A stretch of DNA of 27,885 nt, taken from contig JAUQYA010000050.1 of the NCBI GenBank assembly GCA_030837785.1, positions 1-27,885 on the forward strand, given 5' to 3'. Within the stretch, counting starts at the first letter, position 1. The number at the start of each line of letters is the position of its first letter. The notes below the pieces were generated by a model. The model was not told where the DNA came from, did not search any database, and saw only the letters and a program-made list of their open reading frames with translations. Both the position numbers and the translations under genes were made by a program. This document shows positions 14,358 through 20,835 of the stretch, piece by piece. Source of the DNA: Albidovulum sp. (GTDB taxonomy: Bacteria; Pseudomonadota; Alphaproteobacteria; Rhodobacterales; Rhodobacteraceae).

Positions 14358-15184
14358 CGCTTGTCGAGGCGGCGGGGCTGACCGTCCGGCGCGGCGGGCA
14401 GGTGGTGCTGGACAACGTCGATTTCGCCATTTCGGCGGGCGAGATCGTGACCATCGTCGGCCCGAACGGGTCGGGAAAATCCACCCTGATCCGGGCGCTG
14501 ATCGGGCTCGAAAGGCCGTCCTCGGGCAGCGTCGGCCGGCGTGCCGGGCTCGGGATCGGCTATGTGCCGCAGAAGCTGCACATCGACGCCGCGCTGCCGA
14601 TGACGGTCGGCCGCTTCCTGTCGTTGCCGAAGCGCGCGAGGCCCGAGGAAGCGGCCCATGCGCTCGACCGGACGGGGGTGCCGGGGTTCGAGGGGCGCCA
14701 GATCGCGGCGCTGTCCGGCGGCCAGTTGCAGCGGGTGCTCCTGGCCCGCGCGCTTCTCTCCCGGCCCGAAATCCTGATCCTCGACGAGCCGACGCAGGGG
14801 CTCGACCAGCCCGGCACCGCCGCCTTCTACCGGCTGATCGAGGAGGTCCGGCGCGAGACCGGCGTGGCGGTGCTGATGGTCAGCCACGACCTCCATGTGG
14901 TGATGAGCGCCTCTGACCGGGTGATCTGTCTCAACCGCCATGTCTGCTGCGAGGGCGCGCCCAGGGTCGTCTCGGCGGCGCCGGAGTACCGCGCGCTCTT
15001 TGGCCTCGGCACCGGCGGGGCCTTCGCGCTTTACCGCCATGTCCACGATCACGCCCATGACGGGGCGGAGGGGCACGGACACGATCACGACCACGGCCAC
15101 GACCACGGCCACGACCACGGACACGACCACGGCCACAACCACCACGGCCATGCCGCCCCCGCGCGCGAGGGCGAGGATGCCTGA
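14354..15184 (+). CDS. znuC: Zinc ABC transporter ATPase with His-rich C-terminal tail
   Basis: A 276-residue ATPase. Walker A GPNGSGKST is at residues 36-44. A Q-loop (VPQK), the signature LSGGQLQR, Walker B ILILDEP and the H-switch in VSHD are all present. The last 45 or so residues form a tail with about 18 histidines in HD/HG dipeptides, encoded by four tandem 12-bp units at 15089-15136 (each Asp-His-Gly-His). The tail faces the cytoplasm and could bind zinc emerging from the channel or sense cytoplasmic zinc. The gene is coupled to zur upstream (4-bp overlap) and to znuB downstream (8-bp overlap). Confidence 0.93.
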   Translation: MTLVEAAGLTVRRGGQVVLDNVDFAISAGEIVTIVGPNGSGKSTLIRALIGLERPSSGSVGRRAGLGIGYVPQKLHIDAALPMTVGRFLSLPKRARPEEAAHALDRTGVPGFEGRQIAALSGGQLQRVLLARALLSRPEILILDEPTQGLDQPGTAAFYRLIEEVRRETGVAVLMVSHDLHVVMSASDRVICLNRHVCCEGAPRVVSAAPEYRALFGLGTGGAFALYRHVHDHAHDGAEGHGHDHDHGHDHGHDHGHDHGHNHHGHAAPAREGEDA

Positions 15185-15962
15185 CGATTTCCTGATCCGT
15201 GCGGGCCTTGCGGGAATCGGCCTGATGCTGGCCGCGGGCCCCTTGGGCGCCTTCGTCGTCTGGCGGCGGATGGCCTACATGGGCGACGCAACCTCGCACG
15301 CCGCGATCCTCGGCGTGGCGCTGGCGCTCGCCGCCGGGTTGCCGGTGGCGGCGGGCACGGTCGTTGTCGCGCTTCTCGTGGCGCTGGCGGTGACGGTTCT
15401 CAGCAACCGCGGCCGCGCGGCGGACACGGCGCTCGGCGTCCTCGCCCATTCGGCGCTCGCCTTCGGGCTCGTCGCGGTGTCGTTCCTGCCGAACGTGCGC
15501 TCGGACCTCTCGTCCTGGCTTTTTGGCGACGTGCTCACCGTCGGCACGGCCGAACTCCTGTGGATCTGGGGTGGCGCGGGCCTGGTGCTGGCGCTGCTGG
15601 TCTGGCGCTGGGATGCGCTTCTGACCGCGACGGTGAACGAGGAACTGGCGCAGGCGGCCGGGATCGACCCCGCGCGCGAGAGGCTGGTGCTGACGCTGGC
15701 GCTGGCGCTGGTGGTGGCGGTGGCGCTGAAGATCGTCGGCGCGCTGCTGATCGCGGCCATGTTGATCATCCCGGCCGCCACCGCCCGCGCATTGTCGCGC
15801 ACGCCCGAGGTGATGGCGCTCTGGGCGGTGGTGCTTGGCGCGATCTCCGTCGTGGCCGGGCTCTGGGCCTCGCTCGCCTTCGACACGCCGGCAGGGCCGT
15901 CGATCGTCGCGGTATCGGCCTTGTTCTTCGCGCTCAGCCTGGTTCCGGCCCGCGCCCGCTAG
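15177..15962 (+). CDS. znuB: Zinc ABC transporter permease
   Basis: A 261-residue ABC-3 family inner-membrane permease with about seven to eight hydrophobic helices. Typical segments are MAYMGDATSHAAILG near residue 32, DVLTVG near 120 and ALKIVGALLIAAMLIIPAATAR around 180-205, the coupling region of metal permeases. The ATG at 15177 lies eight bases inside znuC, showing tight coupling. It forms the channel of the ZnuABC complex with ZnuC, and receives zinc from ZnuA, encoded divergently. Confidence 0.93.
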   Translation: MPDDFLIRAGLAGIGLMLAAGPLGAFVVWRRMAYMGDATSHAAILGVALALAAGLPVAAGTVVVALLVALAVTVLSNRGRAADTALGVLAHSALAFGLVAVSFLPNVRSDLSSWLFGDVLTVGTAELLWIWGGAGLVLALLVWRWDALLTATVNEELAQAAGIDPARERLVLTLALALVVAVALKIVGALLIAAMLIIPAATARALSRTPEVMALWAVVLGAISVVAGLWASLAFDTPAGPSIVAVSALFFALSLVPARAR

Positions 15963-16011
15963 ATTCCCGGCCCGCCGGGCGGTATCTGGGGTAAGGAAGC
16001 GAGGGGGCAGC

Positions 16012-17520
16012 ATGGCCAATCATCTTCACGACGCGCTTTTCGGCCGGCACGAGGGCAGCGGCGCCACCTTCCTGATCCTGCCCGACGGGTCGCGGCTGAG
16101 CCACGCCGATTTCGGCGCGCTTGCGATGCGCTACGCCGGCGCGCTTGAAGCGGCGGGGCTCCGGCCCGGCGACCGGGTGGCGCTGCAACTGGAAAAGAGC
16201 CCCGACATGCTCGCAGTGATCGCCGGGGCGGTCCGCGCCGGGGTCGTCTTCCTGCCGCTCAACACCGCCTATACGCCGGCCGAGGTCAGCTATTTCGTCA
16301 CCGACGCGGGGGCGAAGCTTCTTCTCTGCGACGGCCGGTCCGAGGGCGCGCTGGCCCCGGTCGCCAGGGCGGCCGGCGCGGCGATCGCCACGGTGAACGC
16401 CGACGGCAGCGGCAGCTTCGCCGAGGCCGCGCAGAGGGCGGTGCCGGGGCCGGCGGCCGTGCGGGGGGCCGATGATCTTGCCGCGCTGCTTTACACTTCC
16501 GGCACCACCGGGCGGTCGAAGGGCGGGATGATGAGCCACCGGAACCTTCTGTCGAACGCCGAGGTGCTGGCAAATGTGTGGCGCTTCACCGACCGGGACG
16601 TCCTTCTTCACGCGCTGCCGATCTTCCACACCCACGGGCTTTTCGTGGCGACCAATGTCGCCCTTCTGGCCGGTAGCCCGATGATCTTCCTGCCGAAGTT
16701 CGATGTGGATCAAGTGATCCGGTTCCTGCCGCAGGCCACCGCGATGATGGGCGTTCCCACCTTCTACACCCGCCTTCTCGACGATCCGCGGCTGACGCGC
16801 GACCTGGTGGCGGGGATCCGGCTCTTCATCTCGGGCTCCGCGCCGCTTCTGGCCGACACGCACCGCCAGTGGCAGGCGCGCACCGGCCACCGCATCCTCG
16901 AGCGCTACGGCATGACCGAGACCAACATGAACACCTCGAACCCCTGCGAAGGGGATCGCCGCGCGGGCACCGTCGGCCTGCCGCTGCCGGGGGTGGAGCT
17001 GAAGGTCTGCGACGGCACCGGGCGCGAGGTGCCGCGGGGCGAGACCGGCACGATCGAGGTGCGCGGCCCGAACGTCTTCCAGGGTTACTGGAAGATGCCC
17101 GAAAAGACCGCCGAGGAACTGCGTGCGGACGGGTTCTTCATCACCGGCGACCTCGGTTTCGTGGATGCCGATGGCTATGTCACCATCGTCGGCCGCGGCA
17201 AGGACCTGATCATCACCGGCGGCTTCAACGTCTACCCGAAGGAGGTGGAGCTGGCCATCGACGCGCTGCCGGGGGTCCTGGAAAGCGCGGTTATCGGCGC
17301 GCCGCATCCCGATTTCGGAGAGGGCGTGGTGGCCGTGATCGTGCCCGAGGCGGGGGCCAGCCTTGACGACGCCGCGATCCGGGCGTCGCTTTCCGGGACG
17401 TTGGCGAAGTTCAAGCAGCCCAAGGCCGTGGCCTTCCGGGCGGCATTGCCGCGCAACACGATGGGCAAGGTGCAGAAGACGGTCTTGCGCGAGGAATTCC
17501 GGGACATCTTCGCCTCCTGA
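16012..17520 (+). CDS. matB: Malonyl-CoA synthetase (AMP-forming)
   Basis: A 502-residue ANL-superfamily ligase activating malonate, and possibly methylmalonate, to the CoA ester with ATP. It shows the P-loop YTSGTTGRSKGG, the A5 motif RYGMTETNMNTSNP that is near-identical in MatB proteins, GYWKMPEKT, the hinge region GRGKDLIITGGFNVYPKE and the catalytic, acetylatable Lys486 in NTMGKVQK. The length equals that of characterised MatB. No malonyl-CoA decarboxylase or malonate transporter is adjacent, so it may supply malonyl-CoA alone. It starts 49 bp after znuB and ends one base before the convergent ugd gene. Confidence 0.92.
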   Translation: MANHLHDALFGRHEGSGATFLILPDGSRLSHADFGALAMRYAGALEAAGLRPGDRVALQLEKSPDMLAVIAGAVRAGVVFLPLNTAYTPAEVSYFVTDAGAKLLLCDGRSEGALAPVARAAGAAIATVNADGSGSFAEAAQRAVPGPAAVRGADDLAALLYTSGTTGRSKGGMMSHRNLLSNAEVLANVWRFTDRDVLLHALPIFHTHGLFVATNVALLAGSPMIFLPKFDVDQVIRFLPQATAMMGVPTFYTRLLDDPRLTRDLVAGIRLFISGSAPLLADTHRQWQARTGHRILERYGMTETNMNTSNPCEGDRRAGTVGLPLPGVELKVCDGTGREVPRGETGTIEVRGPNVFQGYWKMPEKTAEELRADGFFITGDLGFVDADGYVTIVGRGKDLIITGGFNVYPKEVELAIDALPGVLESAVIGAPHPDFGEGVVAVIVPEAGASLDDAAIRASLSGTLAKFKQPKAVAFRAALPRNTMGKVQKTVLREEFRDIFAS

Positions 17521-17521
17521 C

Positions 17522-18826
17522 TCACCGGCCGACGCCGGTATAGGCCGCGAACCCGGCCTCGGCCGCGTCCTTCGGGGAATAGACGTTGCGCAGGTCGGCC
17601 ATGCGGGAATGCTTCATCGCCCTGGCCATGCGCGCGAGGTCGAGCGCGCGGAACTCGTTCCACTCGGTCAGGATGACGACGGCGTCGGCCCCGGCGGCGG
17701 CGGCATAGGCATCCTCCATCCAGGTGACACCCGGCAAGAGGTGCTCGCCTTCCCGCCGGCCCTGCGGATCGACCACGTTGACGCGCGCGCCGCCGCCGAC
17801 GAGAGCGGGAATGATCGTCAGCGATGGCGCATCACGCATGTCGTCGGTGTTGGGCTTGAACGTCACGCCGAGCACGGCGACGGTCTTGCCGTTCACCGAC
17901 CCGCCGCAGAGGTCGAGGATCTTCTCGACCATGCGGCGCTTGACCTCCTCGTTGACCTTGATGACGGTCTCGACGATCTGCATCGGCGCCGCATGTTCCT
18001 GCCCGATGCGGGCCAGCGCCGAGGTATCCTTGGGGAAGCACGACCCGCCATATCCGGGACCGGCGTGCAGGAACTTGTTGCCGATCCGGCCGTCAAGGCC
18101 GATGCCCCTGGAGACCTGCTTCACGTCCGCGCCGACCTTCTCGCACAGACGCGCGATCTCGTTGATGAAGGTGATCTTGGTGGCGAGGAAGGCGTTGGCG
18201 GCATACTTGATCAGCTCGGCCGTCTCCAGGTCGGTGTAGAGGATCGGGAAGTCGCGCAGGAACAGCGGACGGTAGACCTCGCCCATCACCTTCTTCGCGC
18301 GTTCGGAGGTGACGCCGACGACGACGCGGTCGGGGCGCATGAAGTCGTCGATCGCGGCGCCCTCGCGCAGAAACTCGGGGTTGGACGCCACGTCGAACGC
18401 CTTGCCCGGCGCGGTCTTCTCGATCGCCGCGCGGACCTGGGCATTGGTGCCGACCGGCACGGTTGATTTCGTCACGATGACCGCATACCCCGTCAGCGCA
18501 TGCGCGATCTCTTCCGCCGCCGCCATCACGTAGGTCAGGTCAGCATGGCCGTCGCCGCGCCGGGTGGGCGTGCCGACGGCGATGAAGACCGCATCGGCCC
18601 CGTCGACCGCGGCGTCGAGGTCGCCGGTGAAGGAAAGCCGGCCCGCCGCCACGTTCCTGGCCATCAGGACGTCAAGGCCCGGCTCGTAGATCGGCACCCG
18701 GCCCGCCTTCAGCATCTCGATCTTGCGGGGGTCCTTGTCGACGCAGACGACCTCGTGGCCGAAGTCGGAGAAGCAGACGCCCGAGACGAGCCCGACGTAG
18801 CCCGTTCCGATCATCGCAATCTTCAT
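17522..18826 (-). CDS. ugd: UDP-glucose 6-dehydrogenase
   Basis: A 434-residue NAD-dependent dehydrogenase that oxidises UDP-glucose twice to UDP-glucuronate, a precursor of acidic exopolysaccharide and capsule. It shows the N-terminal Rossmann motif IGTGYVGLVSG (residues 6-16), STVPVGT, SNPEFLREG with Glu151, Lys207 and Asn211 in LIKYAANAF, and catalytic Cys263 in GPGYGGSCFPKD. The C-terminal UDP-binding domain starts near residue 310 (TVAVLGVTFKPNTDDMRDAPS). The ATG at 18826 has AAGGGG upstream; a longer frame to 18859 lacks support. The yjbH-yjbF genes lie about 1.3 kb beyond the start codon of ugd, on the same strand and upstream of it. Confidence 0.95.
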   Translation of the reverse strand: MKIAMIGTGYVGLVSGVCFSDFGHEVVCVDKDPRKIEMLKAGRVPIYEPGLDVLMARNVAAGRLSFTGDLDAAVDGADAVFIAVGTPTRRGDGHADLTYVMAAAEEIAHALTGYAVIVTKSTVPVGTNAQVRAAIEKTAPGKAFDVASNPEFLREGAAIDDFMRPDRVVVGVTSERAKKVMGEVYRPLFLRDFPILYTDLETAELIKYAANAFLATKITFINEIARLCEKVGADVKQVSRGIGLDGRIGNKFLHAGPGYGGSCFPKDTSALARIGQEHAAPMQIVETVIKVNEEVKRRMVEKILDLCGGSVNGKTVAVLGVTFKPNTDDMRDAPSLTIIPALVGGGARVNVVDPQGRREGEHLLPGVTWMEDAYAAAAGADAVVILTEWNEFRALDLARMARAMKHSRMADLRNVYSPKDAAEAGFAAYTGVGR

Positions 18827-18878
18827 GAAATCGCCCCTTACCAATACGCCCAGTGACATGGCGTCATCCGGCCCGGCC

Positions 18879-18884
18879 TGTCAA
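18879..18884 (-). promoter_or_regulatory. Candidate -35 element for ugd
   Basis: A perfect TTGACA on the minus strand lies 53 bp before the ugd start codon. The -10 region at 17-18 bp spacing (CATGTC) is poor, so an activator may be needed. Confidence 0.3.
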
Positions 18885-18897
18885 CGCCCGTCCCCGG

Positions 18898-18933
18898 AAA
18901 TGGCCCAGTCCTGCCCCGCAAATGCCCCAGTTC
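18898..18933. repeat. Direct repeats with 22-bp spacing upstream of the CAP gene
   Basis: AAATGGCCCAGTCC (18898-18911) and AAATGCCCCAGTTC (18920-18933) repeat at a 22-bp period, about two helical turns, in the divergent ugd/CAP-gene region. A degenerate third AAATGCC copy follows near 18950. The phasing suggests a direct-repeat operator, but the regulator is unknown. Confidence 0.35.
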
Positions 18934-18989
18934 CGTGCACAGTTCCAGAAAATGCCGGGACTTGTCGTCATTTGCCGCGGGGTGAGAGG

Positions 18990-19625
18990 ATGATCGTTCG
19001 GTTCGTCAGACAGCTTGCAGCCGCGGCCATCGCAGTGCCGCTTCTCCTCGGTGCCGCCGAGGCCTGTTCGCGGGCCGGCGTGCGGGGGGCTGACGCCGCG
19101 ATCCGGCCGGAGGGGCGCATCGACCAGGCGCTCGTCGATGCCGCGATCCGGTCCGAGCTGAACTACCAGCGGTGCAGGGCGGGGCTGCCGCCCTTGTCGG
19201 AGGCGAACGGGCTGCGCAAGGTCGCCGGCCAGCATGCGAAATGGATGGCGAGCGCGCGCACGCTGTCGCACCGGTCGGGCACGCCCGGCCAGGGCACCAC
19301 GCTTGCACGGATCAAGGCTTCGGGCGTGAAGTTCCGCGCCGGATCGGAAAACATCGGCCAGATCGCGCGCTTCCAGATCGACGGCAAGCACTTCCGCATC
19401 GCCGGTTCGACCGCCTGCGGCTTCCTCGGCGGCAACGGAAGGGCGATTCCGCCGCATTCCTACGCATCCCTGGCGCAGACGATCGTCGCCTACTGGATGG
19501 CGTCGGCGGACCACCGCCGCAACATCCTTGACCGCAAGGTTTCCCGCGTCGGCTCGGGCGTGGGCTTCGACGCGAGGGCGCCGTACTGCGGGAACTACTA
19601 CGTTTCCCAGAATTTCGCCGGTTGA
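18990..19625 (+). CDS. Secreted CAP-domain (SCP/PR1-like) protein
   Basis: A 211-residue exported protein with a signal peptide (about residues 1-25, ending GAAEA before Cys26). The CAP domain has its usual elements: the N-terminal helix with LNYQRCRAGLPPL, LSHRSGTPGQ, the GSENIGQ strand, and the terminal HRRNILD helix followed by GVGFDARAPYCGNYYVSQNF. The CAP-site His and Glu residues are present. Six or so cysteines fit an extracytoplasmic location. The biochemical role of bacterial CAP proteins is not settled. I chose the ATG at 18990 because it starts directly at the signal peptide; a longer upstream frame is Pro/Ser-rich and unlikely. Nearby genes suggest a cell-surface context. Confidence 0.82.
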   Translation: MIVRFVRQLAAAAIAVPLLLGAAEACSRAGVRGADAAIRPEGRIDQALVDAAIRSELNYQRCRAGLPPLSEANGLRKVAGQHAKWMASARTLSHRSGTPGQGTTLARIKASGVKFRAGSENIGQIARFQIDGKHFRIAGSTACGFLGGNGRAIPPHSYASLAQTIVAYWMASADHRRNILDRKVSRVGSGVGFDARAPYCGNYYVSQNFAG

Positions 19626-19784
19626 TCCGGGCGGTGGCAGCGATGTGGGCGGATATGCAACACTTCAAGCGCTGCACCGCGGCGGGGCCGGATTTTCCCT
19701 TTGATTCCGCCAAGGAATGTGTTTGACTTCGTTCGGATGCTGCCGCGAGTGGCGGCTCTTGAAGGTTAAGAGCGGAGAATCAAC

Positions 19785-19979
19785 ATGAAGAAAATTGCGA
19801 CCCTCGCTGCGGTCATCACCCTGACGGCCGGCACCGCGTTTGCCGGCGGCTACTCGGCCCCCGTGGTGGAAGCCGAGCCGGTTGCCGTCGAGCAGGGCGC
19901 GAGCTCCTCGAACGCCGGTCTGATCGTTCCGGCGCTCCTGCTGCTCGGCGTCATCGCTGCGGCGTCGTCGGACTCCTGA
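19785..19979 (+). CDS. Small secreted or membrane protein, 64 residues
   Basis: A short protein with a clear signal peptide (MKKIATLAAVITLTAGTAFA, cleavage near residue 20). A Val/Glu/Pro-rich mature start, a QGASSSNAG Ser patch and a hydrophobic stretch (about residues 45-60) follow, ending ASSDS. GGAGA at 19774-19778 precedes the ATG. It has its own apparent leader hairpin (19742-19756) and a downstream terminator-like stem, which support a real monocistronic gene. Similar small proteins occur in Rhodobacteraceae. The layout loosely recalls YjbE/GfcA of exopolysaccharide operons, and yjbF/yjbH are convergent next door, but no sequence identity can be claimed. Confidence 0.75.
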   Translation: MKKIATLAAVITLTAGTAFAGGYSAPVVEAEPVAVEQGASSSNAGLIVPALLLLGVIAAASSDS

Positions 19980-20006
19980 TCTCAGGGCCGATTTCGGCAA
20001 ATTCGG

Positions 20007-20037
20007 CAAGGGCCGGGCGCAGGACGTCCGGTCCTTG
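20007..20037 (+). terminator. Terminator-like stem after the 64-residue gene
   Basis: CAAGGGCCGG (20007-20016) pairs with CCGGTCCTTG (20028-20037) through ten base pairs, one a G-U wobble, with an 11-nt loop. TCATTTCC follows on the plus strand. Being between convergent genes, it may serve both strands. Confidence 0.5.
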
Positions 20038-20071
20038 TCATTTCCGGCCGGTCCCGGGGCCCGCGTTCTGC

Positions 20072-20097
20072 GTCCGGTCGCGGGGTCCGGTCGCGGG
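20072..20097. repeat. 13-bp perfect tandem duplication
   Basis: GTCCGGTCGCGGG occurs twice in tandem just beyond the yjbF stop codon, in the convergent intergenic space. Confidence 0.7.
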
Positions 20098-20103
20098 ATC
20101 GGG

Positions 20104-20835
20104 TCAGGGCCTGACCAGCTGGATCGTCACATGGCCCAGCGCCGGACCGATCCACTGGCGCGACAGCGCCACCGTGCCGTCAGCCGTGACCCAGTAGCTG
20201 TTGCTGACCGACAGGGATTGGGTCGCCGCCTGGCAGGTCTCGTCCATCTGCAGCGTGTCGTAGTGCCGCCCGGCGAAATCGAAGGATTTCGCGGGGCCGG
20301 TGCTGACCGTGCAGTCCATCGGCAGGGGCCGTTCGGTCCCCTCGCCGTCGAGATAGCGGTGGGTTCGCGCCGCCGAGCCGGGCCGGCGGTTCAGAACCAG
20401 TGCCGCGACGGCCCCCGTCCTTGCCGACATCAGGTCGTTGCCGAGCCCCCGCGTCGCGGTCAGAAGCCCGTCGCGGAGGACGAGCGTCTGTTCATTCGGC
20501 GTGGCGAAGGTGCGAACCGCCCCGTTGCGCCCGGTTTCCCCGAGCGCGGTCAGAAGCCCCGCCTTTTCGATCTGCGCGAGGATCAGCGGCCCCTTGAACG
20601 AGGCCTTGGCCGAAGCGGCGAGTTTTTCGGGGTCCGGCACGGCGCCGGCCGCACCCGCCTTCCGGGGCGACAACTTGGATGTCATGCCCTTGACTACGCC
20701 AAGGGCGATCTTCGTCCCTTCGGTCTTCGACGTGTCGCTGCCGCAGCCCGAAAGCGCCAGCATCGCCAGTGCGGCGGCCGTGGCAAGCACGCTCCGGCTG
20801 AAGGCACGCCCCGCGGCGCGGGATTGGAGGATCAC
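20104..20835 (-). CDS. yjbF: YjbF/GfcB family lipoprotein
   Basis: A 243-residue outer-membrane-type lipoprotein linked to exopolysaccharide/group 4 capsule secretion. The signal sequence ends in the lipobox LALSGC with Cys31 as the lipidated residue. The mature part has a KIALGVVKGM segment and GKDAD-type beta-rich repeats. It ends with YWVTADGTVALSRQWIGP, typical of the family. Translation starts at GTG 20835, overlapping the yjbH stop as GTGA, with GGGGGAGG upstream. A much longer open frame upstream is only read-through of the yjbH shadow frame. No yjbG/gfcC gene follows, so the locus is reduced relative to the E. coli yjbEFGH operon. Confidence 0.82.
   Translation of the reverse strand: MILQSRAAGRAFSRSVLATAAALAMLALSGCGSDTSKTEGTKIALGVVKGMTSKLSPRKAGAAGAVPDPEKLAASAKASFKGPLILAQIEKAGLLTALGETGRNGAVRTFATPNEQTLVLRDGLLTATRGLGNDLMSARTGAVAALVLNRRPGSAARTHRYLDGEGTERPLPMDCTVSTGPAKSFDFAGRHYDTLQMDETCQAATQSLSVSNSYWVTADGTVALSRQWIGPALGHVTIQLVRP

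Noticed and set aside
15089..15136. Four tandem 12-bp units, possible CRISPR-like or iteron array
   Set aside because: They have no spacers, are in frame and simply encode Asp-His-Gly-His units of the ZnuC tail.
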